Assembly (NCBI RefSeq): GCF_001659605.2
Contig: NC_035178.2
Location: 3,687,734 to 3,751,733, forward strand
Direction of reading: 5' to 3'
Length of the DNA: 64,000 bases
DNA from: Manihot esculenta
Taxonomy: Eukaryota > Streptophyta > Magnoliopsida > Malpighiales > Euphorbiaceae
Under the pieces are notes generated by a model. It saw only the letters and a list, made by a program, of their open reading frames with translations. It did no database searches and was not told the origin of the DNA. A program made the position numbers and the translations under genes. Shown piece after piece: positions 1 to 13,800 of the stretch (position 1 is its first letter; the number at the start of each line of letters is the position of its first letter).

Positions 1-2090
1 AATTTACTCTTCGATGATTGCACGCAAATACGTTCTTGCAAATTTTCTTTCCAATTGATAACTCTTTCAATGAGTTTGTTTTGGAATTGGATAGGTTATT
101 GACATTGACAATAACTTAGCATCTAATCTTTCCCCTGCATTATTGTGGTAAAAATATAACCGGTAAAAATATTGGATCCAACCAGACAACAATCAGTATC
201 TGATGGGAAAGGATGCAATGTACACAATCCACACGTTTAAAAAAACAAAAAAAAGAAAGTTTCCTGTTTCGTCTTGGGGCGGCACTGAACGTAAAAGAAT
301 AGCTGTGTGTCCATGTTTATTGATTATTTTGCAAGTTTGAATAATTTTATGCAAATCCAGTGGCTAGCGCATCGCTTGCTCATCATCCTAACCAATCACC
401 AATCCTTATCAGTTATCACTTCCAATTGCTTTGGGACCCACCCCATGCCGCCTACCTTCATATTTTCAAACCCACCACGCCTCTGCTTTCCTGCTGGATC
501 CCATTAGATTCCTCAGTCTTCTAAAAACTTCATTTTCAAGCAGCAGTTCTCAGATTCTTCATGTATCTCTTTGTCAATTGCTCATTTAAACCAAATTACC
601 AAACACAGTCTTACTAAACAACTAATTGTATTCTATTTTTATATACTTATTTTTTTGATTTCCTGTTGCAGCTTTCAAGGGATAGAAAATGGGAACTCAT
701 AAAACAATATTATCAGGATGAAGGGGCGTCCCATTTTTTTATACACATGGGAGAGCGGCGGATTCTTCATTCTTGAAGGTTGAACCAGCCAGGGCTTCGA
801 AAAAAAATTAAAATAGAAACAACTAGGGAGGGCGAGGGCTTGAGAAATATTGGCCTCACGCTGGATTCAATAGCTGCTTTGTTTTGGTTTGGAAGTATTA
901 AATTGGCTTTCTATTTTAAAAATAAATAATTATTTCAATTTGCATGTAATTTTTTTTACTTAGTAAAAATAACTTTTTATAATATTAATATTTTCAAGAT
1001 ATTTTTTTGGGTACCAAAAAAAATCATAATAACATTAGGATGGCATAATAATTTAAATAGTTTTTGTTTTATAAATTTAAATAGTTTAAGCCATCATACT
1101 AAAAACCATATTTGTTCAATATTAAATTTTCTTTTTCTAAATTTAAATAGTGGAACCCATAACTCATTTAAAATTATATTTTTCTAATTTAAAATTTATT
1201 TTTTTCTATATTTAAATAACTTTACATTATCCATGAAATCCATATTTTTCTACAACTAAAACTTTTTTTCTAATTTAAACAATATAATCATGAGATAGGA
1301 AAGTCGTTTCTTAAATTTAAAGTTTATTTTTCTTACATCTAAATAATAAAAACGATATTTTAAATTAAATATCTTAAATAGATTTTCAATAAAATGAAAA
1401 AAAAAATCTTTTAAGATAACGAGAAAATAAAACATAGAAGTTGTTTATTATAATTATATTATAACAGATTATTAACTTTTTGTAAGAGGTTCTTTTAATA
1501 TATATTATTTTCATAAATCATATATTAAATTTAGATTATCCAAGTTAAATTGTTGCGTCCGCTAACAAGTGGAACACTGCTTTTTTTTTTATATATTTAT
1601 ATATACTTTGATTTTTATTCTGAATGTGTAACCGGCGGAATTGAAACTTGATATGCCTGCATCGTCATGTCCTGTTCATCGTGGTTACCTCCCAAATATT
1701 ATTTCATTTTGTTTGAAACCCAACAGTAAGGGTAAGACCGTAACTTCCTGTCTTTCAATTTCATTCTGAAATTAGAGAGCAAGTTCATGTAACGCAGGGA
1801 AAATTATAGGATACCATACCCCTGCTGTGTCCGCCAAGCTAATAAAAAATTAATCTGCAAGTAAATACAATTATTTAAAAAATCAATGTCAAATAATTAT
1901 TTTTTATTTTTAAATATATTTTATTTACATTTTTTTAATAAATTGTGTAGAACTTTTTAATCTATTTTAAAATTGTCCAGAACCCAGACCCAAAACCGAA
2001 TTTGTTGTCCATTTTTTTTTTCCTAAAATAATAATCCTGAAACTGAAATTATAAAATCCAACTCAAAGACATGTGGAGTCCGCAAACTGC
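1..2090. other. AT-rich intergenic region, no gene seen
   Basis: No long or recognisable reading frame is present on either strand. Bases about 330-600 are less AT-rich and pyrimidine-rich, and look like a promoter or 5' leader, but the first ATG frames after it close within a few codons. From about 900 to 2000 the sequence is mostly A/T runs. Confidence 0.6.
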
Positions 2091-2091
2091 C

Positions 2092-2098
2092 TATATAA
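2092..2098 (+). promoter_or_regulatory. TATA box of the asparaginase gene
   Basis: TATATAA lies about 90 bases upstream of the ATG at 2187. A purine-rich leader (about 2155-2186) follows it. The spacing fits a short 5' UTR. No transcript evidence is available. Confidence 0.55.
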
Positions 2099-2186
2099 AG
2101 TGGCAACCAAATCCTCTGCGGGCATAGAGGCCTCAACGCATACACTTTCGAAAGCAATCCAGAGAAGGAGAGAGCCAAAGGGATAA

Positions 2187-3926
2187 ATGGGGAGGTGGGC
2201 GATAGCGGTGCATGGTGGCGCTGGTGTGGACCCAAATCTCCCACAGCAGCGTCAGGAGGAGGCTAAACAACTCCTCACTCGCTGCCTCAATCTAGGCATC
2301 TCCGCTCTTCGCTCTAATCTTCCTGCCATTGATGTCGTTGAACTCGTTGTACGCTTCTCCCCTATTTTCATTCTTTCTTCAGGCATTTCTTTCATTGCGA
2401 ATCCGTTATCCCGAACCATTTTAATTATCAACTTATTCCATATATAAAAGAGATATCTTTTACCTTTACCACCTTACAAGGTTTTCGTTTATTTTCTTAT
2501 GATTTTACGATAAAGAAACGGGCATGAATGAAAATTTCATGATCGGTACCTCTTATGTGCTTTGTTTTGGGGTCCATCTGATGTCCCTGTTTAGCCTGAA
2601 ACGTCTTCTATCTCGATCGGTCTTGTAATGAGGCTTTTTCGATCTACTCGTTGAATAAATAAACTTTTGTGTTGGTTTGGTTTGTGATAAAGATACCGTT
2701 TATGCGTCTAATAAATTTTCCTTCTGTTGTTCGTTGTTAAAGGTCAGAGAACTGGAAAGCGATCCTCTGTTTAATTCTGGGCGAGGATCTGCCCTAACTG
2801 AAAAAGGAACGGTGGAGATGGAAGCCAGCATTATGGATGGACCCAATAGAAGATGCGGTGCCGTATCTGGCTTAACCACTGTTAAAAACCCAATTTCCCT
2901 TGCCAGACTTGTGATGGAGAAATCTCCCCATTCGTATCTCGCCTTCTCTGGTGCAGAGGAATTCGCCAGAAAACAGGTTTACATGTCTTCTCCAATTTCT
3001 ACTTCTCTGGTTTAAGTTATCTAACGTGTCAAAAAGAAAAACAACGAAACAGTTTTTAATTCAATGAAGGGAGAGATTTCATTCTCTGGACCTTGTTTTG
3101 CCATGTCAAAAGAGAATTAGTGACGAATCAGATTATTACACGTGCAAATGATTACGTTCAAACGCGTCCAACTGGTCATATACTTAATAGTAATAAAATA
3201 TTAAATATGGTCTAATTCGTATATAATATGCAACTGAGAACAGGGCGTGGAATTGGAGCAAAATGATTACTTCATCACCGAGGATAACGTGGGGATGCTG
3301 AAATTGGCAAAGGAGGCCAATTCCATCCTGGTATGTCCAATCTGCCACTTGGAGTATTTATATGCATATTAAAACCAAAAAATGGTGGACCCCAATAATT
3401 AATTCGTCCTCTTGCCCGAATCTAGTTTGATTACAGGATTCCTCTGAAGACATGCAGCGCCGGCGCTGCTGCGGCCATGGAGAGTCCCTTGCAAATGAAC
3501 GGTCTTCCAATCAGCGTGTACGCACCGGAGACTGTTGGTTGTGTGGCCGTGGACATGGAGGGCCGTTGTGCTGCTGCGACCTCAACAGGTGGGCTAATGA
3601 ACAAAATGACCGGTCGCATAGGTGACTCGCCCCTGATTGGGTCTGGGACCTACGCGTGTGATCTCTGCGGGGTTTCATGCACAGGGGAGGGTGAAGCCAT
3701 CATCCGTGCGACTCTAGCCCGAGATGTAGCGGCTGTGATGGAGTACAAAGGGTTGGGGTTGCAAGAGGCAGTGAATTTTGTGATAAATGAGAGGCTTGAT
3801 GGAGGGAAGGCAGGGTTAATAGCGGTGTCTAGAAATGGAGAGGTGGCTTGTAGGTTTAACACTAATGGGATGTTCAGGGGATGTGCTACTGAAGATGGGT
3901 TCATGGAGGTTGGCATCTGGGACTAA
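2187..3926 (+). CDS. Isoaspartyl peptidase/L-asparaginase, plant type, four exons
   Basis: Ntn-hydrolase that releases aspartate and ammonia from asparagine and cleaves isoaspartyl dipeptides, used in nitrogen remobilisation and protein-damage clearance, probably cytosolic. I read exons 2187-2348, 2743-2976, 3244-3330 and 3426-3926. All introns are GT-AG and phase 0, and the product is 327 residues, the usual family size (about 315-325). The N-terminus carries the VHGGAG motif. [12 protein letters not shown] and MEASIMDG follow in exon 2. The precursor autocleaves before the catalytic Thr of ETVG (about Thr197), followed by [21 protein letters not shown] and [11 protein letters not shown] at the C-terminus. 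Two AGs compete at the last acceptor: the one ending at 3436 shifts the frame, while the one ending at 3425 gives FDYRIPLK and keeps it. An AATAAA lies at 4029-4034. The Thr is present, so the enzyme should be active. Confidence 0.93.
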
Positions 3927-4379
3927 GTTTAAGTTTGCTTTTTGCTTTTTGCTTTTTGCTTTTGCTTTTGTTTTGGCGTGTGTTTGTGGGGGTAAAGCAC
4001 TCTTCTGTGCTCATTTAGCGAAACCACAAATAAAATTAGCAGTAACCAGAAAAGAAGCTTTTTGAAATAAGTTTGTCCTGTATCACACTTGATCCAATCG
4101 AAGATATTCATATCTTGCTTTGGTTATTAATATTTGGTCAAACTCAGAGAGACAAAGCTCCACATACTTGAAATACCTCCCTTATATTAGTCTAAAATAC
4201 CTCACTCGGAAATTGTCTTAAATTTGGGCAAATGTTGCAACCATAAGAAGATTATAATTTTCAGCTGATCGATCTTCAGATGGGAACTTAAACAGAAGCA
4301 CATAAATTTATTTTTTGATTATTGCTCTGTCAATATTTCACATACGTATAAAGAAAATATACTATCGGCTACCCTAGAT
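3927..4379. other. Intergenic between asparaginase and small-protein gene
   Basis: Holds the asparaginase 3' UTR, with a run of GCTTTTT-type repeats at about 3938-3970 and AATAAA at 4029-4034, and then probably the 3' UTR of the convergent minus-strand gene. The overlapping frames here are shadows. Confidence 0.5.
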
Positions 4380-4706
4380 TTAGTTGGAGGTGTTACTCTT
4401 GCCCCGGCCCACGATGGCATCCTTAGCAGACTTGATGGTATTTGTCACAGCAGCAGCTGTTCTAGCCATGATTCCATCTCCGGTACCAGACTCTTTGTTC
4501 TTGCGAGTCAGATGAACCACCCCAACATGCTCCTTCGTGGGTTCTTCATGCCCTGCTGGTGATCGGAAATCTGCTGTCTCCACCTTTGTTTCTATTGCTC
4601 CTCCGTTTACCCTTTCAGTTCCCTGCGCAATAAGATAAAATCAAACCAGCGAACGAATACAAAGCAAATTTAGAAAATGAACCAAGTTAAATACTTGTGT
4701 GTCCAT
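4380..4706 (-). CDS. Small hydrophilic 84-residue protein, unknown, LEA-like
   Basis: I do not recognise this family with certainty. The long minus-strand frame has no ATG of its own. It becomes a sensible protein if spliced: exon 1 is 4695-4706 (only 12 bases, encoding M-D-T-Q) and exon 2 is 4380-4622, joined by a GT-AG intron of 72 bases in phase 0. The product is polar and lacks a signal peptide or membrane span. It has a Glu/Lys-rich first half, then VGVVHLTRKNKESGTGDG, and an Ala/Thr-rich helix (MARTAAAVTNTIKSAKDAI) before a basic tail. That amphipathic Ala/Lys helix recalls late-embryogenesis-abundant proteins, so a stress-protectant role is possible, but this is inference. It is convergent with the asparaginase gene. 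Confidence 0.55.
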
Positions 4707-6110
4707 GTTGTTGGAGTTTCAGATGCTGTTGAACACAAGTCTCGATTCTGTACTCTTTTGAGACCAAAATAATACAGTAATAAGTATCATTCGCTTCATT
4801 TCGGTTGTAACAGGAGGTAAGGACACGTACTAATGTGTGGTGGCTGCTTTTCGGGTTGCTTCATGGTTGAGAGTCTCAGGCAGACGGACACGTGATCGAT
4901 TGAGTTCCAAAACTGCCAAATAATGAGAAGTCATTGATTTTTTTTTAAGAGAAAAACCCATTTCATTTCACTGGAAACAGTTCAGAATACATGCTCAAAT
5001 TTAAGACTACATATCCAACCCAATAACCAAGCCCAAGCGTAAAATCAAGCCATTACCGTCCGCAGAGTCGCCTCTATGTTCTCTGTTCACCGCTTGCCAA
5101 TAAAAAATAAAAATAGTTTATTTTGTATTAATAAAAATGAAATAAAACAATTGCATTACAGGTAATCCAGATATGCCAAAAAATTTATTTTTATCTGTCG
5201 CAAATAATAAAGTTAGGTTTGAAAGTTTTAATATTATTGATTAATAATGCTAAACTTTGTAATCTAATTTTAATATAACATTTCCTTACCAAATATATGA
5301 CATTTTACACTAAAAATAAAATATTAGCATTAGCATAAGTCAATATACTAATACACAATATAAAGTAATGAATGTGAAAAAATAATGCAAAATTAGTACA
5401 ATAGCAAAATTAAAATTTTCAAATAAACATATTAATAAAATATTAAATAATTTGAATTAATTATTTTTAAATAAGTAAAAAATTTATTTAATTTAATTTT
5501 AATGAGATAATTACATAAATAAGATGGGGAAAAAAGTTACCTTACTTTTTAAACAATTAAATTTTATTTTATCCTTAATTGGTAAATAATTTAGATCATT
5601 AACCCCTTCTTTCTCAACCATTGTTCAATGTTTTCTTTCAAAATGAAATGAAGATGAAATGCAAATAGCGATATATCTGTTTTATGATGTGCATCACAAC
5701 TTCATCTACATGGGACCGTTTTAATTCTTTTTTATTAAAAATATAACATAAAACCTTATAATTTACTAAGCTATTCATTGATCTTCCTTTTAATTGACTA
5801 TCAATTTCTTTTCCGTTTCTTAGTAAAATATAAACATTTAATTATGTATGAATTCATTACAACTAATGCTTTTTCTTTTTTTCACAAATGAATAAGAGCA
5901 ACTCTAGGCAATCAAAATGCAACTCATTATGCAGCTTTTTACTGCTGGATTTACAACTCCATTCTTTTCTTGCAGTAAAGCCGTCCTGTTGCTCTTGAAT
6001 TGATTTACAGTTTTATACATCATGCTAACATGGTACATTAATGGGTCTGAGGACATAATGAACGAGCTTGCTTCTGAAAAGTTTGATTTCGACTCCATAA
6101 GCCTTGTGTA
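4707..6110. other. AT-rich intergenic region
   Basis: No supportable gene. About 4935-5095 is a more complex stretch I could not assign, possibly an old retroelement end. About 5100-5900 is low-complexity A/T sequence. Confidence 0.5.
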
Positions 6111-7046
6111 TCATTGGAGCATATAACCAAAAGAAGTAATATAGGCATTAGCAAACTTGAGACCAAGTTGAACCTCAGCCATGGTAGTAAGATGGAGGTG
6201 ATCTTTTTTGAGTGCCAATCCCTTGGCATCTATGCATTTCACATTTGGTAGCTTGATTGCTAGCTGAGCTTCTCTCACCAATTCTACGAATTTGCCTTCT
6301 CCTGAAGCAAGCGCCACCTATGCACAAGAACACCGAGTCTCTTTATATCAATCAATCAATTGAACTGACTCACTTTTAACTTCCATATTCTAATCTTTCC
6401 CTCTGTCTTATGTTTGTTTGGCGTTGCTGTTAAAACTGCAGTGAGAATCAAAAATACCAACCTGGATTACGGGAATATCTGAAATGTTAAGATCATAACG
6501 CAAGCTCCGAATGAGACTTTCCATGTTCCCCTTGTAAGCCTCAGCATCCTTTTTGCGACCCGTATCACTCTCTCCCTGAAACCACAAAATCGCTCTAATT
6601 ATTCCACCATACCTCACTGACTCTTTAGCTCGATTCACCAACTCCTTATACAACCTCGTTCCTCGAGCCCACTCGCTTATTGCAGTCCCACCAATGGCAC
6701 ATGGGACCAGACCCACCACGCCAATCCTCGACTCATTAGCTTTGACCGCATTGGCAAATGCCATCCCAGGACCAATCCCGCAAGTTTTTTCCAAATCGAT
6801 GTCTACATGGAGTGGCTCCCGCGCCTCTTCCCATTTGAGTTGAGCACTAAGCCTAAGTATGGAGGGATTGGAGCTGCATTGAGTCGGGATAAAGCCATTC
6901 CATGTGACGTTATCGACACCGCCTCGGCCGGCCATGTTGCTTTGGCCTGCTAAAATAAAGATATCCGTAGGATGAAGATCGGCAGCTAAACTGGAATGGA
7001 ATATTTGCGATGCGAGGACTAACCATAACAGCTTGGAAGTAACCAT
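6111..7046 (-). CDS. Secreted SASA-domain carbohydrate esterase, two exons
   Basis: Member of the plant carbohydrate esterase / sialate O-acetylesterase-like (DUF303, SGNH-fold) family, which is predicted to deacetylate cell-wall sugars. Exon 1 is 6462-7046 (195 codons) and exon 2 is 6111-6317, joined by a phase-0 GT-AG intron of 144 bases. The product is 263 residues, as expected (about 260-270). A signal peptide (about residues 1-22) points to the apoplast. Block I is AGQSNMAGRGG with the nucleophile Ser36. The WFQGESD block is at about 155-161. The Asp-His pair of block V is D234 and H237 in KKDHLHL, so all catalytic residues are present. Two predicted N-glycosylation sites (NVT, NES) fit secretion. 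The start is the first ATG before the signal peptide. Confidence 0.9.
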
Positions 7047-7389
7047 GATTTTTATTGAGCAATTACAGAAAAAAACAACAACAAAAAAAAAAAAAAATTC
7101 TTATTTGTTGATTGCTGGGTGATATGCAAAGGCTCCGGTGCGCTGCTTTGCAGGTTTTTGCGGTGAATGATGTGATAGAAGAAATATGAATGTGCATAAA
7201 GGTTGGAGGGGTTGTTAAATAAGAGCTTATTTTATCATTTACTAAACACAGATAAGATTGATTTTACCTTCAAAATCAGCTTTGAGCTGAAATAGGCCAT
7301 GCCAGTTTTCTTCCTTTTTACAGACTTTTTTTAACTCCAATTTTAGTTTAAAGCTGTCACGACTAGTCAATTTCTTCCCTTTTTTTTTA

Positions 7390-7392
<3 letters not shown>

Positions 7393-7439
<47 letters not shown>
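7393..7439. repeat. (AT)n microsatellite
   Basis: Uninterrupted AT dinucleotide run of about 23 units, upstream of the esterase gene on its promoter side. Likely length-variable. Confidence 0.95.
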
Positions 7440-7440
<1 letters not shown>

Positions 7441-10400
7441 TTTTAATATATTCAAATATGACTCTAAAATATCTACTTTTCGTTTTAGTTCTCTTATTTT
7501 GTATTTTTTTTCTTTATTCAAATATTAATTTTCAAAAGTTATTGATTAATTAAAAGAGTAACAATTATATTTATATTTTTATTAAAAAATATTGAAAAAA
7601 TTAAAAATCATTGCGGAGTGAATCTTATAAGATATTTATCTTATTTTATGATATATAATTATAATTTTCTTAATATGAATATCACAATACATATAGATTA
7701 AATAATCACAATTCAAAATAGATTTCCTTAATATATTATAGATTAAATACTAAATTATCTAAATTTGAAAGCAACACAAAATAAAAATTAATGATCACTA
7801 CCATCAGCCATTCCTTAATTATCCTTTCAAGAAGAACCCAACTGGCTTTTATTTATTTATTTTTTTTCTTCCCTCCCTTAAAAGGAGCCTTGGACTATTC
7901 AAAGACGAAGTGCTTGCCACAAAAAAAGAAGAAGAAATTGATAATGGTTTGGAGTTTGGAAAGAAGGAATCCTATCCATATGCCCAATAAATACAAGCCA
8001 GTTTCTTTTAGGCCCATCAGGATTCAGGAATCATTTTGCTTTGGCTGGAGCTTTTTCTTTTGGGCCACAATTTTAGACCAACTGCAATTTCCTCCACAGT
8101 GTCCAAGTTTCAAAATTTAATTCAAGTGTTGATAATTCCAAACTATTCCAATACAGAGATGTTATGAAAAGCTTATGAGATGCTTGAGTTTGTGATATCA
8201 AACTTGTCCTGCTTTGATTCTTCAACTTCACACCAAAATTCTTTCCCCACTTTGAAAAATAAATAGCTTGATGGATATGGTTAAGTTTACACTATTCTAT
8301 GCAGTTCCGTAATTATTTTAAATACTAAAAAGATGTACCTTTATTTAGAATAAACTTTTTTTTTATAAAAATTCAATGTAATTTATTTATTTTTAACTTG
8401 AAAAGTTTTTTTTTCATATTATAACCTATGATGTTCAATTTTGATTCTAGTCCTGATATAGGTCTAGCTAATAACCACAAACAAATCAAATTTTGATTCC
8501 AATTATTATACAAGAAATTCTTTACTAATTTTTTTTCTTTTGCTTTTGTAATTTGAATATTGGTTGTGATGGAGACCCATTAGACTTTTGTAGTTGATTT
8601 CAGCAAATCATTAACTAAATTAAACGTATACTGAGAAATGAAAGTAACATCAAGCATGTTAGTTGTAATCCACTTTGCCGAATTAATATAATAGTACGTA
8701 ATAAAGTTGTTCTTCCAATAAGACAAAAAACATAATAATCATGATTATCTCTAATAATAATAATAATAATAATTAGTGGAGACAAATTAGGGTTTCACAT
8801 CAACAACTTGGATAGGACCCATTGGTTTTGCATCAGTCCATTCAGAGATAGGTCTCTTGACTTTATTTAGCTAGTCAATTCCTCAATGGGCCCCCCCCCC
8901 CTCCTCCTTTCCTCTAATTGGATTAAAAATTCAAGCACGAGAACCATGATCTGTAATTCTTCTTTTTCTTTTTCTTCCGCTAACTGATTGTGCCATGCTC
9001 TCAATTCTAATCTTATCATATAAGTAGGCACTAACTAGCGCCGATGAAAACTATTACAATTTTCTGGATTTTTTAGTGTAAAAAATTTAGCTTAATTATT
9101 TTTTAAAATTAATTTAATTATTCAAATTGAATAGTTAAAGATTTCTATTTCATTAATGCATATTCATTTTTACCTATTATTTGAAATTGTGTTTTTTTAA
9201 ATAATAAAATTTATTGATCCGAGTAAGGATTACAAGGCCCAAGATTTCATCCATTAGTGTTAAAAAAAAATTCATTAGTGTATCATTTTTACTTATTATT
9301 TGAAATGGTGTCTTTTTTAAATAATAAAATTTCAAATCAAAGTTCCACACCGGTACCTGCCATAGAAGTATTAAAAAAAAAAATGGATATAACCCTAAAG
9401 TCTCAAAATTCTATATTTTAGTAGCTGAGTCTCTAACTCAAAGAGAATAAGACTCTCAATTGGAAAAGGACGATGGAGCGCAGCTTTTGATATAGCGAAA
9501 TATTTGATACATCAAAATACAATCATCATATAAAGATAGTCGATTCAACCATTAAAACATAAAAATATAAATAATTAAAATCTTGCATGATTTCAAAAAT
9601 TCAACCAGCCTAAATATTATCTCTTCACAAAATAAACACCTTTACAATTATGTCTTCAATTAGAAAAGAAGAAAATCGAAATAGAAGAGACAGAGGTCAA
9701 AAGTGAAAAAGGCTCATCGACGACTCTTTCACGTCTTATGGATGGCAATTTTTGACTCTATCTAGTGATTTCACACATTTTTTACTATCAAAATAATTTT
9801 TGATATTACAAATATACAAATTAAGCATTCAGAAAAATGACAACCGCTTATCAAAAAATCATTCATGCACTCCCATATTCAATAGAAAAGGTAGAACAAC
9901 CATAAAAATCTTAAAAACATAAAATAAAACTAAAACTGAAAATTGAAAATACATTAAGTAGCTCTAAGAGAAACACACTCACAAGTAATGCTTTAGCTAT
10001 CAAAACAATAGGATAAAAAGATATTCACATCCCAACTAAGTGGTGGAAAGGAGAACCACAGCTGAGCTAGGGGAAGAATAAGGCATGAGAAGCAGATGGA
10101 AAGTAACAGAAAAGAGGGTTTTAGAACTCCACAGAAAGGGGCACTAAATGAGACAAAAATATCTTTCTATGCGCGAAGAGATTTTTTAATTTACTACCTT
10201 AATACTCTATTCTTCTAAATTTGAATTATTTTAAAAAAATTTCACAAGAATTAAAGAATATTAAATAACATAATTAATTTTCAAAGTTTGACTCCATGGA
10301 ATGAGAATTAATTTTCTCCTCTATTCTCAAAGTTGTGAGGACGTGTCAATGTTTTTTGTTTGGGTTATGAAGTGAAGGATGAAAATGGATTTTGTTGTTA

Positions 10401-10746
10401 TTTGCTTCAATGGAATTATATAGGGAAAAAGTGGCATAACCCTAGAGATTACCCATTACATAAATACTATTGAATTACAGTTGGCTGAGCTTCCTCTATG
10501 TTCAATTGTTTTAAGTGGGAGGTTGAATCTCTTGACTCCTCCATTATTGCTTTGAAATATCTCTCCCAAATATTAGTTGGTAGTTGGAGAGTTGAGTATT
10601 TTGGACACAGCAGTACCCTTGCCCATTAAACTCAATCACTAGACTTCTTGTTTGGGTTTATAACCAACTACAAAAGCCAGTCAGGTAAATTGGACTTTTT
10701 TCCCCTTATTATTAGCATTGACCTTTGGGACAGTCAGCCTTTCAGT

Positions 10747-10872
10747 TATATTATTGTTGAAATTGTTATTGGAAATACTTATTTAATTCTATAAATAAAT
10801 TTATTTATTATATTATTGTTGAAATTGTTATTGGAAATACTTATTTAATTCTATAAATAAATTTATTTATTA
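10747..10872. repeat. 62-bp perfect tandem duplication
   Basis: Two copies, beginning at about 10747 and 10809, with essentially no differences between them. Each contains GTTGAAATTGTTATTGG and ends in a TAAATAAATTTATTTATTA-type tract. The identity suggests a recent duplication, or possibly an assembly artefact. Confidence 0.9.
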
Positions 10873-13800
10873 AATTTGATATCATATTTTGGTTCTGAAA
10901 ATTTTGATAATGCATAAAATTATATCTTTTTAACAACTACTTTTTATATTACAGTCTCAACTGATCTTATGTAATGTAACTGAAAATTGCATGCTTTATT
11001 ATTGGGTGGTTGGCATCCCACACCGACAGGGCACCGTCCCCCAAACGCACCCCGGTCTTGCGTATCATGGGAATTTTCTTCTTTGTTTTTTTTTTAACAA
11101 AAAAAAACTTGAAATTTTGATGAAAAACTTGAAAATGATCCGTACGATAAATCCGCATGCTTTATGAAACGTCAGGTGCTCACGATACGCATCGTAAGAT
11201 GGAGAGTGCAGCAGCAGCGGAAAATCATGGTAAGCGGACCCCACTCTACGGACAAATAATTGAATGCTTCCCACACTACACTCTCACCTTTGCGAATCCC
11301 GAGAGTATGATTCTCTTGGAACTCGGGGAATGGATTAAGTGGGTTCTAGCTGGCTTGCTATTGACGTGGCAACAGTTTTTCTTGTACTGCGGTTAGGTCC
11401 GTTACAGTCTTTGGCCCCACCACTCTCCAACTCACTCACATACGACAAATTAGCCACCGCCCCTCGTCTCTAACAGTTCACACTTACATATACATGGCAG
11501 TTCAAGCTACATGATTTAAGGATATAACATGTCGGACGTTTGGTTATCATTGATTTGTCTACGTGGTCTGCGCTGGGTTCCACTCAACTACGCAATTTAT
11601 TTTGCACAGCTGTGGACGAAAACTATAGGACTTGACTACGGACACAGCTTCCTTTGGTTTTACTACGTGTGCCAATCTAGGCCAAATTTAACCCACCAAC
11701 TCAAAATTTCTCAGCTCCCAATCTTCAAAAGATATTTTGTGTGGAGATGCTTTATGCACCAATGAGTGTGCGGGTCTATGTTTTGGGCCATGACCAATGA
11801 ACCTGGTGAGCGCGGCGTTTGTTTATTTTATAATCCGATGGTCCCATTCTTCGCATATATTGTGATATATGCGTTCAAGAATCTAAGCATTTTATTGTCT
11901 ATTGTGGTTAACTAGTAATTAAAACGAAGCAGCGCCTACAGTTTGTTTATATATTATTCTCTGCTCACATGGTTTCGATCTGGTGGGGATCTTTTTCTTC
12001 CAAGTGTTTTGTTAATTTAAGCAAATTGCTGGTGTGGATTCAAGCAACGCAGCAGCTTCCACTTGCACTAAATTAATAATATCCAAATTTCCGTTTATTG
12101 GGACTAGGAATGGGAACTTTGATTTACATTGGGTATACAAATGTTTAAATTAAGCCCCATAAGGAATACTTAATCAATAAACTTCAGTGAAAAGGAAACA
12201 TCCTCCCTCTTTCTTAGACCATGTGGGTGATTCACCTACCCAACCCCTTAAATCATATTCTCTAATTGGGAATTAATCCGTATTTTTGTAGTACTTAAAG
12301 TTACCACTTTCTAATGGACTGACACCATCCCCCTTTGTCCCTTGAGAAAAAAAAAAAAAAAAATTCTGTTGCATATGGAAGCATGAGAGAATCCAAGGCA
12401 TTATAGTTGTTGCAAAAAGGCAAGCCACAGGCATGCCCACCTTTGGGACCAATCTCTGCCCTCTAACCAATCCTAATAATGTTGCAGTGCAATGTGACTA
12501 ATTTTAATGTCCCCCAGACCTTACTTAATTTCATTTATATATATATATATAATTAATTTATGGCGCCCTTCATAAATAATACAAGGCAGATATTTTCCAG
12601 TTCAAACTTTGTCTTGGATTTCACTCGTTGCCAAATTACCATTTTCAAAAAGAATCTTTTTTTTTTTTAACAATGGAATACAAGATATGAAAATATAATG
12701 ATGGAGTTATTTTCTTTAAAAAATAGGGAAACTTATATATATATTAGTTAACATAAGTTTTTATTTTGTAAATGGATATCATAAGAAAGGAATTTAAATT
12801 GAGGAATAAATAAAAGAAAATTTATTATTTAATTTTTATAATATGCAAAAAATTTATTAATTAATTTTTTAATTTTAAAAAATATAAGAAATGTCTGTAA
12901 TATTTTAAAAATACTATTAATTAATTTATTCATTAATTTTGCTATTTTTATATTTAATATTTAATTTTTGTAATCTTAAAAAAATTATCAATTTCTTAAA
13001 TTTCTAAAAATTTATTAATTATTTTTTATTGTCAAAATTATTTTAAAATTTTTATAATACTTTACTGTTAAAATTAATTAAAAAAATAATTAATAGAATT
13101 TTTAAAATATTAAAGATATATTAATGTATTTTATAAAATTAAAATATTAAATAATCAATTTTTTCTTATGGAGATTATATAATTTTTTTTTTAAATAAAA
13201 TGAGAGGCAGGCAAGTGAGTTAAAGGAGCGTGAAAATCACTCGTGTGGAAGGGAGTCACGTGGAAGTAGGGGTAGTGGAAAGGGTTAGGTAGAGGATGGG
13301 TGCGCGTGGAAAGTGAGAGTGGTTGTGTATGGCAGGGAGGTGTTATAGGCAGCTGTCTGCCGCGTAACGACTGCATGTTTTTTTTGAGAGGCAACGTAAC
13401 GATTGCATGTTGAAGACACTCTCTTTCTCTGCTTTCAGTTTTTGTTGCTGTTTCTCACCCCTTCTCTCCCCCACCCCCCCCCCCCTCTTCCGTTATTTTC
13501 TTTGTTTGTTTGTTTTTTTTTTAAAAAAAATCTCTATACCCATAAGACCGTTTCCAAATATAATTAAAACTAACAAATTAGAAGTAGGTTTAGATGATAT
13601 AAAAACTATTAATTAAATTTATTCTGATTCCTATATATATTTTTTATTCTAAAGAATAAAATTAAAAACTTTAATTATTTAATTTAATAAAAATCCAATC
13701 AAATTAATATTGATTTTATTTTTTTAGCGAATATATGATTTTAATTAATTCATACCATATGTGTGACTATTTATTGCTATACACACGGTGCAGAGTCAGA

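Noticed and set aside
3437..3476. Apparent frameshift in the asparaginase last exon
   Set aside because: It arises only if the AG ending at 3436 is used as acceptor. The upstream AG ending at 3425 restores the family sequence (FDYRIPLK), so the gene is intact.
7791..8120. 109-codon frame upstream of the gene-poor region
   Set aside because: Phe- and Lys-run composition from A/T tracts, no recognisable domain, no promoter or splice context.
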